A stretch of 64,000 nt of DNA. It comes from Rhodococcus sp. SGAir0479 (lineage in GTDB: Bacteria > Actinomycetota > Actinomycetes > Mycobacteriales > Mycobacteriaceae). The translations under genes were made by a program, and so were the position numbers. Numbering within the stretch: position 1 is the stretch's first letter; each line of letters opens with the position of its first letter. The notes under the pieces are model-generated. The model was given only the letters and a program-made list of their open reading frames with translations, did not search any database and was not told where the DNA came from. The DNA lies in NCBI RefSeq assembly GCF_005484805.1, contig NZ_CP039432.1, positions 3,410,001 through 3,474,000 of the forward strand. The letters run 5' to 3'. Positions 48,497 to 57,364 of the stretch are shown in pieces.

Positions 48497-50464
48497 CTAC
48501 CGGCCCGGAGAGGCCTCGGACGGGGCGCTGTCCTCGGAGGGTTCGGGCGCCGGCTCGTTGGACACGCACTTGACGACCGGCACCGGGTCGTAGCGGACGG
48601 TCCGGGTGTTGCGGGAGATCTCGGCGCCGGTGTTGGCGTCGGTGATGATCCGGGTGTCGCTCACGGTGAATCCCGGTGCACCGCTGGATGCGACGCAGTG
48701 CGGGCCGGCGGGCAGCGTGATCGTGTCCGGCGAGGTCTGGTTGGTCCGGTTGCCTGTCACCGACTCGACGTCGACGGTCTTGGTGCCCCAGATCCGCACG
48801 GTGATGTTCGAGCCGGTGCCGATGGTCTGGATCATCACGCCGGTCTTGGCCGGATTCCGGAACTTCAGGTCGATCGCGCCCTCGTACACCGTCGCCTCGC
48901 GCGCCGCGGGATACCGGGAGATGTAGTAGCTGTGCTCGGTGTGGTCCACGTCCTCCATGCCCGCGAAGTACGACGCGTTGTAGAGGGTGGTCGCGAGCTG
49001 GCTGATGCCGCCGCCGACGGCCTTGTCGGGCCGGCCGTTGTTGATGATGCCCGAGTCGATGTAGCCCTGCGCGTACCCGCGCGGGCCCGTGTAACCGTTG
49101 AGCGAGAACGTCTCTCCGGGCTTGACGATGGCGCCGTTGATCTCGCTCGCGGCGAGGCGGATGTTGACGCCGGACGCGTACTCGAAGCCGCCGGTGGTGT
49201 ATTCACCGATCACCTCGCGGATGCCCAGCGCCTCGGCGCCTTCGGTGGTGAGCGCGGGCTGCGCCGGCTCGTACACCGCGGGGGTGGCGCGCGGGGCGGG
49301 CGCCGTCAGCAGTGCCGGTAGCGGTTCGAGCGTCTTGGGCCACTGCACCATCTCGCCCGTCACCGACGGCACCACCTTGGGGCTACCGCCGGCCAGCGAG
49401 ATCTCCGCGTCCTTCGGCTTGATCTCGGTGCCCGCGAGCTGCGGCGCCAGGATCCCCGTCGCGGCCTCGACGTTGTACTGCGGCGCGAGCCCGCCGTCAC
49501 CGTCCGGGGTGAACGCGAGCACCGTGCCGACCTGGTCGCGCGGCAGTGTCGCCGTGGCCCCGTCCTTGCCGGTCACCACGACGTCCGCCGCCACGGCCGG
49601 CGTCGCGACGTCGCGCAACGCGGCGTCCACACCGGCCTGCGTGACCGACACGTCGACGACGTCGACGGGCAGCTCGACGGTGGTGCCGAACGCCCAGTCG
49701 TCGGCGAACGTGTCCTTGGCCGCGTCCACCTGGAGGTTCTGGCCGGCCAGCGGCGCCACCGGCACCACCTGGGCGCCTTCGAACACGACGTTGCCCTCGC
49801 GCGGGGCCCGGTCGGTCTGCTGCTGCACGCCGACCATCGCCTGGGTGAGCGCGGCGTCGTCCACCGTGGAGACCACACCGATCTCCCGACTGGTGAACAG
49901 CGACGTCAACCGCGTGACCGGGTTGATCGGCTGCGCACCGGCGCGCGCCACAGTGGCCGACCAGTCGATGCCGACACCGGCCTGCGCCGGGACGACCTCG
50001 CTGTCGGTGGTGCCGGCGCGCACCGGGACGGCGCGGTCGGCCCGCGGCCCCAGCTGGGCGCGCAGCGTCTGCTCGGCGGCCGACGTGCTCTCGCCGCCGA
50101 TCGCGACGCCGGCGACCGTGACGCCGCGGGGCACCCGATCGGCGGAGACCACCCAGTCGACCGCGTACGCGATGGCACCGAGCGCGATCACCCCGGCGAC
50201 CACGGCCGCGTACTTGACCCAGCGACGGTTCGACGCCGGCGCCTCGTCGCTGCCGGCGGGGTCGGCGACCGCGGTGTCGGTCGGCGGAGTGTCCGCGGGA
50301 GCGGCGGACGCGGCAGACTCGTCCGGTCCGGACGGCCCGGCGGGCTCGGACTCGGCGGCGGGCTGGGCCGGCACCGCGGGCATGATCTCGGTCGGATTCT
50401 CGTCCGGCTCGGGACCGTCCGTGCGGTTTTCCGGGTCCTGGGCGCCGTCGCGCTCGTCGCTCAT
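48497..50464 (-). CDS. VanW family protein with a membrane anchor
   Basis: 655 residues. A ~80-residue acidic, Pro-rich cytoplasmic N-terminus, one helix (KYAAVVAGVIALGAIAYAVDWVV), two peptidoglycan-binding-like (PG_binding_4) regions, and a VanW domain with RLAASEINGAIVKPGETFSLNGYTG, GGGISQLATTLYNASYFAG and HSYYISRYPAAREATV. It faces the cell wall, where VanW/L,D-transpeptidase-linked proteins act; catalytic role unproven. AGGAG precedes ATG 50464. Confidence 0.92.
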   Translation of the reverse strand: MSDERDGAQDPENRTDGPEPDENPTEIMPAVPAQPAAESEPAGPSGPDESAASAAPADTPPTDTAVADPAGSDEAPASNRRWVKYAAVVAGVIALGAIAYAVDWVVSADRVPRGVTVAGVAIGGESTSAAEQTLRAQLGPRADRAVPVRAGTTDSEVVPAQAGVGIDWSATVARAGAQPINPVTRLTSLFTSREIGVVSTVDDAALTQAMVGVQQQTDRAPREGNVVFEGAQVVPVAPLAGQNLQVDAAKDTFADDWAFGTTVELPVDVVDVSVTQAGVDAALRDVATPAVAADVVVTGKDGATATLPRDQVGTVLAFTPDGDGGLAPQYNVEAATGILAPQLAGTEIKPKDAEISLAGGSPKVVPSVTGEMVQWPKTLEPLPALLTAPAPRATPAVYEPAQPALTTEGAEALGIREVIGEYTTGGFEYASGVNIRLAASEINGAIVKPGETFSLNGYTGPRGYAQGYIDSGIINNGRPDKAVGGGISQLATTLYNASYFAGMEDVDHTEHSYYISRYPAAREATVYEGAIDLKFRNPAKTGVMIQTIGTGSNITVRIWGTKTVDVESVTGNRTNQTSPDTITLPAGPHCVASSGAPGFTVSDTRIITDANTGAEISRNTRTVRYDPVPVVKCVSNEPAPEPSEDSAPSEASPGR

Positions 50465-50509
50465 GAAGTGGGCTCCTGCCGAATCGACACCGTGCGGGGC
50501 CGTTGCGTT

Positions 50510-50523
50510 GCGTACATGTACGC
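50510..50523. promoter_or_regulatory. 14-bp palindrome upstream of the VanW gene
   Basis: GCGTACATGTACGC, perfect and gapless, 46 bp upstream of the VanW start. Candidate operator. The rest of 50465-50695 shows nothing else clear. Confidence 0.4.
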
Positions 50524-50695
50524 GTTCAGCGTAGTAGGGGCCGCCGAAACGACCACTCGGGATTCCCGATCGCCGGGGCGAACCGCCGCCGGATACAGAG
50601 CGGCCCCGTGTCGTTACCAGGTCGGGGGTCAGGCAACAACACGGGGCCGACTGGGATATCGGGTCTCCGTCGGGGGCGTTACACCACCGTCTCGA

Positions 50696-52033
50696 TCAGA
50701 CCTCGACGATCGCGGTGACGCCCTGGCCACCGGCCGCGCAGATGGAGATCAGACCGCGACCCGAGCCCTTCTCGGCCAGCATCTTCGCGAGCGAGGCCAC
50801 GATGCGGCCGCCGGTGGCCGCGAACGGGTGCCCGGCCGCCAGCGACGATCCGTTGACGTTGAGCTTGGACCGGTCGATGCTGCCGAGCGCACCGTCGAGG
50901 CCCAGCCGTTCCTTGCAGTACTCGTCGGACTCCCACGCCTGCAGCGTCGCCAGCACCACGGAGGCGAAAGCCTCGTGGATCTCGTAGAAATCGAAGTCCT
51001 GCAGAGTGAGACCGTTGCGGGCCAGCAGCCGCGGCACCGCGTACGTGGGCGCCATGAGCAGCCCGTCGCCGCCGTGGATGTAGTCGACGGCCGCGGTCTC
51101 GGAGTCCACCAGGTGCGCGAGCACCGGCAGGTTCCGCTCGGCGGCCCACTCGTCGCTCGCCAGCAGCACCGCGGACGCGCCGTCGGTGAGCGGGGTGGAG
51201 TTGCCGGCGGTCATGGTGGCGTCGCCGAGCTTGGTGCCGAACACCGGCTTCAGCTTGGCCAGCTTCTCGACCGACGAGTCCGGACGCATGTTGTCGTCGC
51301 GGGTCAGGCCCAGGAACGGCGTCACCAGATCGTCGAAGAACCCCCGGTCGTACGCGGCCGCCATGTTCTGGTGGCTCGCGGCGGCCAGCGCGTCCTGGTC
51401 CTCGCGGCGCACCCCGAACTCCTTGGCGGTGATGGCCGCGTGCTCACCCATCGACAGCCCCGTCCGCGGCTCGCCGTTGCGCGGGATCTCGATGCCCAGC
51501 ATCGACGGGCGCACCTGCCCCAGCAGCTTGACGCGGTCCGCGGTGGAGCGCGCGCGGTTCATCGACAGCAGGAACTCGCGCAGCTCGTTGTTCACGCCGA
51601 TCGGAGCGTCGGACGTGGTGTCCACACCGCCGCCGACACCCGCCTCGATGCGGCCGGCCGCGATCGCGTCACCCACCGCGATGATCGACTGCAGGCCGGT
51701 GCCGCACGCCTGCTGCAGGTCGTACGCCGGGGTGTAGGGGCTGAGCGCGCTGCCGAGCACGCACTCGCGCATGAGGTTGAAGTCGCGGCTGTGCTTGAGC
51801 ACCGCGCCACCGACCACCAGCCCGAGCCGCTCGCCCTGCAGTCCGTAGCGGCTGACCAGCCCGTCGAGCGTCGCGGTGAACATGTCCTGGTTGGACGCGC
51901 GCGCATACGCGCGGTCCGAGCGGGCGAACGGGATGCGGTTGCCGCCGACGATGGCGACGGGGCGGAGCTGCCGGCCACCGGACCGGGGCGTCGCTGCCGA
52001 CTGCTGACTGCTGTTGCTGGCTGTGCTGGTCAC
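50696..52033 (-). CDS. fadA2: Acetyl-CoA acetyltransferase / 3-ketoacyl-CoA thiolase
   Basis: 445 residues (M. tuberculosis FadA2 is ~440). Thiolytic cleavage in beta-oxidation. Catalytic Cys in DLQQACGTGLQSI, His in YEIHEAFASVV, GHPFAATGGR, and the second Cys in ISICAAGGQGV. GTG 52033 has GGAG about eight bases upstream. Divergent from fabG4-htdX; the shared 170-bp gap carries the 38-bp palindrome. Confidence 0.94.
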   Translation of the reverse strand: MTSTASNSSQQSAATPRSGGRQLRPVAIVGGNRIPFARSDRAYARASNQDMFTATLDGLVSRYGLQGERLGLVVGGAVLKHSRDFNLMRECVLGSALSPYTPAYDLQQACGTGLQSIIAVGDAIAAGRIEAGVGGGVDTTSDAPIGVNNELREFLLSMNRARSTADRVKLLGQVRPSMLGIEIPRNGEPRTGLSMGEHAAITAKEFGVRREDQDALAAASHQNMAAAYDRGFFDDLVTPFLGLTRDDNMRPDSSVEKLAKLKPVFGTKLGDATMTAGNSTPLTDGASAVLLASDEWAAERNLPVLAHLVDSETAAVDYIHGGDGLLMAPTYAVPRLLARNGLTLQDFDFYEIHEAFASVVLATLQAWESDEYCKERLGLDGALGSIDRSKLNVNGSSLAAGHPFAATGGRIVASLAKMLAEKGSGRGLISICAAGGQGVTAIVEV

Positions 52034-52068
52034 GTCGTCTCCATATAAGTGGCGGGGATGCTACACAC

Positions 52069-52106
52069 TCGACATTGAACTTACTCCAGAGTAAGTTCAA
52101 TGTCGA
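52069..52106. promoter_or_regulatory. 38-bp palindrome between fadA2 and fabG4, TetR-type operator
   Basis: 17-base perfect arms around CCAG. Its core, 52080-52095, is CTTACTCCAGAGTAAG, the same CTTACT-N4-AGTAAG as in front of the TetR gene at 57310. It lies 36 bp upstream of fadA2 and about 100 bp upstream of fabG4, so one repressor could control both directions. Confidence 0.8.
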
Positions 52107-52204
52107 TACCGCACCTGGAACAGCGGATACCCGATCAGCGACAGCGCAACACATACCGGGCAACACGCACCGGGCACACACACAACGCCAAAGGAAGGTG
52201 GACC

Positions 52205-53551
52205 GTGGCAGCCAGCAAGGGCGCTCCCGACCTCTACTCCCAGTTCCTCTCGTCCGCGCCGGGCGCATTCATCGCCAAGCAGGCCGGACTGCCGCAGCCG
52301 GAGAAGCTGCGCCGCTACGAGCCCGGTCAGCCGCCGCTCGCCGGCCCGGTCCTGATCGGCGGCAAGGGCCGGCTGGTGGAGCCGGTCCGCGAACTGTTGT
52401 CGGACTACCCGGCCGCTCAGCCGCACGACGAGCGGTACGGCGCGCTGGTGTTCGACGCGACCGGCATCGGCCAGGTCACCGAGCTGGTGCAGCTGTTCGA
52501 GTTCTTCCAGCCCGTCATCCGCAACCTCGCCTCCTGCGCGCGCGTCGTCGTGCTCGGCACCACCCCCGAACTCGCGTCCGGTGTGGACGAGCAGATCGCG
52601 CAGCGCGCGCTCGAGGGCTTCACCCGCAGCGTGGGCAAGGAGATCAAGCGCGGCTCGACGGCGCAGCTGGTGTACGTCTCCCCCGACGCCGCGACAGGAC
52701 TGTCCGGGCTCGAGTCGACGCTGCGCTTCCTGCTCTCGGCCAAGTCCGCGTTCGTCGACGGCCAGGTCATCCGGGTGGGCGCCGACGACTCCGAGGCCCC
52801 CGCCAGCTGGGAGCGCCCGCTCGAGGGCAAGGTCGCGGTCGTCACCGGCGCCGCCCGCGGCATCGGCGCCACCATCGCCGAGGTGCTCGCCCGCGACGGC
52901 GCACACGTCGTGTGCGCCGACATCCCGGCCGCCGGGCAGGCGCTCTCGGAGACCGCGAACAAGGTCGGCGGCACGTCGCTCGCACTCGACGTCACCGCCG
53001 CCGACGCGGCCGACAAGCTCGCCGAACACCTCACCGAGCGGCACGGCGGCGCCGACATCATCGTCCACAACGCCGGCATCACCCGCGACAAGACGCTCGC
53101 CAACATGGACGAGGCCCGCTGGAACACCGTTCTGGGCGTCAATCTGCTGGCCCCGCAGAAGATCACCGAGGCCCTGGTCGCCAAGGGTGTGCTGCGCGAG
53201 GGCGGCCGCGTGATCGACGTGTCGTCCATCGCGGGCATCGCCGGCAACCGCGGCCAGACCAACTACGGCACCTCCAAGGCCGGCGTCATCGGCTTGGTCC
53301 AGGCCACCGCGCCGGTGCTGGCGGAGAAGAAGATCACCATCAACGCCGTCGCGCCGGGCTTCATCGAGACCGCGATGACCGCGGCCATCCCGTTCGCCAC
53401 CCGCGAGGCCGGCCGCCGGATGAGCTCGCTGCTGCAGGGCGGGCAGACCGTGGACGTCGCCGAGACCGTGGCGTACTTCGCGAACCCCGCCTCCAACGCC
53501 GTCACCGGCCAGGTCGTCCGGGTGTGCGGCCAGTCCCTGCTGGGTGCGTGA
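52205..53551 (+). CDS. fabG4: 3-oxoacyl-(ACP/CoA) reductase FabG4
   Basis: 448 residues, double the length of ordinary FabG, as in M. tuberculosis FabG4 (Rv0242c, 454). The N-terminal ~205 residues form a degenerate Rossmann domain; the C-terminal short-chain dehydrogenase has [44 protein letters not shown] with the Ser-Tyr-Lys residues, and [10 protein letters not shown]. Reduces 3-ketoacyl thioesters, with NADH preferred in the homologue. GTG 52205 follows AAGGAAGGTGG. Its stop overlaps the htdX start by one base. Confidence 0.95.
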   Translation: MAASKGAPDLYSQFLSSAPGAFIAKQAGLPQPEKLRRYEPGQPPLAGPVLIGGKGRLVEPVRELLSDYPAAQPHDERYGALVFDATGIGQVTELVQLFEFFQPVIRNLASCARVVVLGTTPELASGVDEQIAQRALEGFTRSVGKEIKRGSTAQLVYVSPDAATGLSGLESTLRFLLSAKSAFVDGQVIRVGADDSEAPASWERPLEGKVAVVTGAARGIGATIAEVLARDGAHVVCADIPAAGQALSETANKVGGTSLALDVTAADAADKLAEHLTERHGGADIIVHNAGITRDKTLANMDEARWNTVLGVNLLAPQKITEALVAKGVLREGGRVIDVSSIAGIAGNRGQTNYGTSKAGVIGLVQATAPVLAEKKITINAVAPGFIETAMTAAIPFATREAGRRMSSLLQGGQTVDVAETVAYFANPASNAVTGQVVRVCGQSLLGA

Positions 53552-54423
53552 TGTCGGGCCGCAAGAGCACCCTGGTGCAGCTCCACGAGCAGCCGGGCAC
53601 GCTCGACAACTACGCGCGGGCCGCGTGGGGCGCGCTGCCGTTCGTCAAGCCGTCCGGCCGACGCAGCCTTCCGGCGGAGACGCTTGCGCTGTCGGGTCTG
53701 CGGGTCGACCACGACAACCTGGCCGCCTACGCGAACGTGTGCGGGCTGCGGTTCGGCGACACCCTGCCGATCACGTACCCGTTCACGCTGGTGTTCCCGA
53801 CGGTGATGCGTCTGCTCACCGCCCGCGAGTTCCCTTTTCCGGCAATCGGTTCGGTGCACACCGAGAACGTCATCGAGCAGCGGCGCCCCATCTCGGTGAG
53901 CGAACCGCTGGATCTGCAGGTCCACGCCGAGAATCTGCGCCCGCACGCCAAGGGCACGCAGGTGGACCTGGTCAGTGAGGTCTCGGTGGGCCGCGAGCTG
54001 GTGTGGCGGCAGGTCAGCACGTTCCTGAAGATGCACCCGACGGGGGCACCGAAGGAACCCAAGGCCGAACGCCGGGACGAGGTGCCGCCGCCCCCGACCC
54101 GCACACTGCGGGTGGACCAGAAGATCATCGGCCGGTACGCGGCGGTGTCGGGCGATCGCAACCCGATCCACGTCTCGTCGCTCGGGGCGAAGGCGTTCGG
54201 TTTCCCCGGCACCATCGCGCACGGCATGTGGAGTGCCGCGGCGGCGCTGGCGCCGCTCGAGGGCCGGATCCCCGCCGCGGTCACCTACGCCGTCCGCTTC
54301 GGCAAGCCGATCGTGCTGCCGGCCGCGGTGAACCTGTACGCCGACCGGACGCCGGACGGCTGGGACCTGGCGCTCAAGCATCCGAAGAAGGGCTACCCGC
54401 ACCTCACCGCGACGGTGCGCTAG
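53551..54423 (+). CDS. htdX: MaoC-type 3-hydroxyacyl-thioester dehydratase
   Basis: 290 residues, homologue of M. tuberculosis HtdX (Rv0241c). Double hot-dog fold; the hydratase motif is AVSGDRNPIHVSSLGAKAFGFPGTIAHGMW with the catalytic Asp and His. It hydrates or dehydrates enoyl/hydroxyacyl thioesters next to FabG4, which supplies or uses its substrate. TGATG overlap with fabG4 implies coupled translation. Confidence 0.94.
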   Translation: MSGRKSTLVQLHEQPGTLDNYARAAWGALPFVKPSGRRSLPAETLALSGLRVDHDNLAAYANVCGLRFGDTLPITYPFTLVFPTVMRLLTAREFPFPAIGSVHTENVIEQRRPISVSEPLDLQVHAENLRPHAKGTQVDLVSEVSVGRELVWRQVSTFLKMHPTGAPKEPKAERRDEVPPPPTRTLRVDQKIIGRYAAVSGDRNPIHVSSLGAKAFGFPGTIAHGMWSAAAALAPLEGRIPAAVTYAVRFGKPIVLPAAVNLYADRTPDGWDLALKHPKKGYPHLTATVR

Positions 54424-54434
54424 CGACAACGACG

Positions 54435-54476
54435 AGGGCCTCCCGGGGGGCGCGGATGCGCGCCCCGGGAGGCCCT
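54435..54476. terminator. Hairpin between htdX and the MerR gene
   Basis: Near-perfect stem from AGGGCCTCCCGGGG to CCCCGGGAGGCCCT around GCGC-GGAT-GCGC. The flanking genes converge. Confidence 0.88.
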
Positions 54477-54500
54477 TCGGGTCGCTACGGCCGGTGAGAA

Positions 54501-54824
54501 TCAGCCCTCGGTGGTCTCGAGCGCCGCCACCTCCTGCTGCAGCCGGACGTTCTCGGCGCGCAGTTCGGTGTTGGCCGCCTCCAGATCGAGGATCTGCCGG
54601 ATGCCGGTGAGGTTGACGCCGGCCTCCACCAGTTCGGAGACCCGGTTCAGCCGGTAGATGTCCTCCTCGCTGTAGCGGCGAGTGCCGCCGCCGGTGCGGG
54701 AGGGCGCGATCAAGCCACGACGCTCGTACAGGCGGAGGGTCTGCGGACCGATTCCGGTCAGCTCGGAGGTGACCGAGATTCCATAGACTCCGCGAGTGGA
54801 GCGGGGCGGAGACTGTTGCGTCAT
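54501..54824 (-). CDS. HspR-like MerR family regulator
   Basis: 107 residues. YGISVTSELTGIGPQTLRLYERRGLIAPSRTGGGTRRYSEEDIYRLNRVSELVEAGVNLTGIRQILDLE is very close to heat-shock repressor HspR; then a short Leu-heptad coiled coil (AENVRLQQEVAALE). It lacks the hydrophobic C-terminal tail of classic HspR and no dnaK operon is nearby, so it may have another target. ATG 54824 has GAAGG five bases before it; ATG 54836 is an alternative. Confidence 0.88.
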   Translation of the reverse strand: MTQQSPPRSTRGVYGISVTSELTGIGPQTLRLYERRGLIAPSRTGGGTRRYSEEDIYRLNRVSELVEAGVNLTGIRQILDLEAANTELRAENVRLQQEVAALETTEG

Positions 54825-55012
54825 CGTGGCCTTCATATCGCGTCGAGGGCGGTCGCGGGGAAATCTTCGTCGGCAGTTCGCGCCTCGCGCCTCACATTCG
54901 GGGCGACGTCCATTGGCAGGTGCCGATGACCCACCGTAGCACCGACCCCATACCGAATGTGTGGCGGCAGACGTAGATTCCCTGCCTTGGCGAACCACAG
55001 CACGGGAAACTC

Positions 55013-55387
55013 CTACATCTCGCTTGCCGAACCGAGCTCTCCGAGCTCGAGATCCGCCACGATCCGCCTGCCGCTGCGACCCAGTTCGACCAGCGCGAGA
55101 TCGAACGCGTCCACCAGCCACTGGTGCTCGGTCGTCACCAGCAACTCCGGTTCGGCCGCCTCGGAGGCCTGGAAGAAGCGCACCATCCAGCGGTCCGACG
55201 TGTCGTCGTACCCGGACAGCCCCTCGACCACGTGGTTCGTGGCCAGCAGGTAGCGGTTGTATTCGAAGTCCACCCGGATGGCGTATCCCGACCCCGTGTT
55301 CACCACGTTGGCGGGACGGTGCGTCGCCGTCGCGAGCGCCGTGAGGGCGTCCGCGTAGTGGTCGGTGTGTTCGCGCGTACGTGGCAC
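55013..55387 (-). CDS. Hypothetical protein, WLVDAFD family (124 aa)
   Basis: Paralogue of 32644-33048. HTDHYADALTALATATHRPANVV, NRYLLATNHVVEG, SDRWMVRFFQAS, TTEHQWLVDAFDLALVELG. Soluble, acidic, no known domain. GTG 55387 has AGAGGTGA about ten bases upstream. The downstream side (minus) is the MerR gene. The 430 bp upstream to 55816 holds no clear gene except a possible extension of the next entry. Confidence 0.65.
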   Translation of the reverse strand: MPRTREHTDHYADALTALATATHRPANVVNTGSGYAIRVDFEYNRYLLATNHVVEGLSGYDDTSDRWMVRFFQASEAAEPELLVTTEHQWLVDAFDLALVELGRSGRRIVADLELGELGSASEM

Positions 55388-55816
55388 TGGTGGTCACCTC
55401 TGTCGGAGTGGCCGCCGCACGGTTTGCGGCAGCGGGACGGCCTGCGCCCGCCCCCAGTCCGGGGCGTCCGAGGCTGCGTTCCCGCGCGAAACGTTACGCG
55501 TCCGTCATCGGCCGCCGGAGCAGAGGCACGCCGGTGCGTGGAGATCCGGGTGTCGCGGACAAATCCCCTCCCACCTGCAGAGAAGATCTACTGGCGACAC
55601 GATTTCAACTTATCTGCTTCCGTGGGCATAGATTTTGTAGTACGGTTCAGAAGTCAAAGCTTCCAGATGCAAGCGAAGAAGAGTGAGACGGAGGAATCAG
55701 GCCAACCGGTGACGGTGCCGCCCGATTCCCCCACAGCACCCGGTCTTCCAAAGCTCGAGCGGTGGATCACTCGCCGACTGCGGGTGGCCGTGCCAGAGAA
55801 GAAAGGATTGCCCCAG

Positions 55817-55960
55817 GTGATCGCGCACCGTTCGGCCGCCGCAGGCCGCACATCGGCCACATGGTCGCTCAGCACCGAGGAACTGAAGAGCCGGCTCGAC
55901 CAGATGTTCGCCGGCTACCCGGAAACCCGGATGGCTGACGCAGAACTCGACGCCGCCTGA
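55817..55960 (+). CDS. Small hypothetical protein upstream of whiB (47 aa)
   Basis: From GTG 55817: MIAHRSAAAGRTSATWSLST then EELKSRLDQMFAGYPETRMADAELDAA. AAAGGA lies eight bases before it. The same frame is open back to ATG 55667, which would give 97 residues but has no ribosome site. Ends 69 bases before whiB. No family recognised. Confidence 0.45.
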   Translation: MIAHRSAAAGRTSATWSLSTEELKSRLDQMFAGYPETRMADAELDAA

Positions 55961-56029
55961 CCCGTCGCCGGGTGCCGTGACCGGCCCCACCAGACCGACC
56001 GTCCCCACTTTTTCCACGAGGAGCATTCG

Positions 56030-56329
56030 ATGACCGCCAACCGACCGAACCTCGCCCCGCTGGCCGACACCTGGGAATGGCAGCAGCACGGTCGCTGCCA
56101 GGGAATGAACGAAGCGGTCTTCTTCCCGCCCACCGGCGAGCGCGGTAACGCCCGCATGATGCGCGAGCGCCGCGCCAAGGCGATCTGCGCGTCGTGCCCG
56201 GTCAAGGACATGTGCCTCGAGCACTCGCTGAGTGTCCCGGAGCCGTTCGGTGTCTGGGGCGGGGTCGGCGAGTCCGAGCGCGCCATCATGCTCCGCGGTC
56301 GCCGCGTTCGTAAGAGCCGCGCGGCGTAA
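56030..56329 (+). CDS. WhiB family iron-sulfur transcription factor
   Basis: 99 residues. Four cluster cysteines: GRCQG near residue 23, then ICASCPVKDMC (C-x2-C-x5-C), followed by GVWGGVGESER and a basic C-terminus (RGRRVRKSR) for DNA contact. It binds a [4Fe-4S] cluster and a sigma-factor domain. ATG 56030 follows ACGAGGAG by six bases. The subtype (WhiB1-7) cannot be fixed by eye. Confidence 0.95.
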   Translation: MTANRPNLAPLADTWEWQQHGRCQGMNEAVFFPPTGERGNARMMRERRAKAICASCPVKDMCLEHSLSVPEPFGVWGGVGESERAIMLRGRRVRKSRAA

Positions 56330-56403
56330 CGAAAAGCCCCACTCTCCCCTACCGAGACCGGTCGGCCCACGAAAGCCGACCTCGAAATGACAAGGAGTGC
56401 AAC

Positions 56404-56559
56404 ATGATCACGCTGGGAATCATCCTGCTCGTCATCGGTCTGCTGATCAAGATCCCGATCCTGTGGACGCTCGGCATCATCGCACTCGTCGTCGGCGCGA
56501 TCCTGCTCCTCATGGGCGCTGCCGGGCGTGCGGTGGGCGGCCGCAAACACTGGTACTGA
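56404..56559 (+). CDS. DUF6131 small membrane protein (51 aa)
   Basis: MITLGIILLVIGLLIKIPIL then WTLGIIALVVGAILLLMGAAGRAVGGRKHWY: two helices and a short basic tail, the DUF6131 pattern widespread in actinobacteria, function unknown. AAGGAG lies six to seven bases before ATG 56404. Followed by the long hairpin at 56581. Confidence 0.85.
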   Translation: MITLGIILLVIGLLIKIPILWTLGIIALVVGAILLLMGAAGRAVGGRKHWY

Positions 56560-56580
56560 TCGCGTCCTGAGCGCGACGTA

Positions 56581-56626
56581 AGACGAGGAGGGTGGGACGG
56601 CCGAGGCCGTCCCACCCTCCTCGTCT
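56581..56626. terminator. Strong bidirectional terminator between DUF6131 and the TetR gene
   Basis: 22-bp perfect inverted repeat (56581-56602 with 56605-56626), beginning AGACGAGGAGGGTGGG, two-base centre. Both flanking genes converge. Confidence 0.9.
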
Positions 56627-56684
56627 GTGTGCGTGCCGGCGCAGGTGGGCGCGCCGAGGTGTGTGCTCGGGCGACGTGCCCGTC

Positions 56685-57278
56685 CTACTTCTTCTTGCCG
56701 CCCGCCAAGCCGCGCCAGGCGAGCTCGTCGAGCAGTTCGACGGCGGCCTCGACGGCGATCTCCCCACCCGCGACCCGGTCGGCGACGGCCTCGCCAGCGC
56801 CGACGAGCGCGACCGCCATGATCGAGAAATCCCTGCCCTCCGGCTCCTTGGTGCTGGACTCGAGCAGTTTGGCGGTGAGTTCGATCAGCCGGTCCCGGCT
56901 GCTGCTCACCTGCGACGCGAACGCCTGCTGGCCGATGGCCTGCCGGTACAACACCATCCACGACCTGCGGTTCTCGTCGACGAAACCGAGGAACCCGGTG
57001 AGCGCGCTGCGCAACTGTTCGCGCGGCGGCAGCGTGGGATCGCCGGCCGGGGAGATGGCCTCGACGAATCGCAGCCCCTCGCGGTGAATGCAGGCGGCGA
57101 ACAGTTCGTCCTTGGACCCGTAGTAGAGATAGAGCATCGGCTTGGAGATGGCGGCCCGCGCGGCGATCGCGTCCATCGAGGCGTCGTGGAACCCGTTGTC
57201 GGAGAACACCTCGATCGCCGCGTCGAGCATCTGCTGCTCACGCACGGCCCGCGGCAGCCGCTTCGTGCCACCCGCCAT
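56685..57278 (-). CDS. TetR family regulator (Rv0238-like), likely repressor of fad genes
   Basis: 197 residues. MLDAAIEVFSDNGFHDASMDAIAARAAISKPMLYLYYGSKDELFAACI is the helix-turn-helix; C-terminal all-helical ligand domain. ATG 57278 is chosen because GGAGG lies four bases before it. Homologue of the TetR gene next to lpqI in M. tuberculosis. Its own upstream region has CTTACTCGATAGTAAG (57310-57325), and the same motif controls fadA2/fabG4 and perhaps fadE5, so I infer autoregulation and control of lipid-degradation genes, with an acyl-CoA as probable ligand. Confidence 0.9.
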   Translation of the reverse strand: MAGGTKRLPRAVREQQMLDAAIEVFSDNGFHDASMDAIAARAAISKPMLYLYYGSKDELFAACIHREGLRFVEAISPAGDPTLPPREQLRSALTGFLGFVDENRRSWMVLYRQAIGQQAFASQVSSSRDRLIELTAKLLESSTKEPEGRDFSIMAVALVGAGEAVADRVAGGEIAVEAAVELLDELAWRGLAGGKKK

Positions 57279-57309
57279 TTTTCCTCCAACCACAGGTAAG
57301 ACTCGTCAT

Positions 57310-57325
57310 CTTACTCGATAGTAAG
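57310..57325. promoter_or_regulatory. Operator CTTACT-CGAT-AGTAAG before the TetR gene
   Basis: CTTACTCGATAGTAAG, 6-base arms identical to those at 52080-52095. It lies 32 bp upstream of ATG 57278 and so probably serves autorepression. Confidence 0.75.
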
Positions 57326-57364
57326 AAGATCAGCGTTCCGCCACATTGTCGCGCACCCGGGCAC

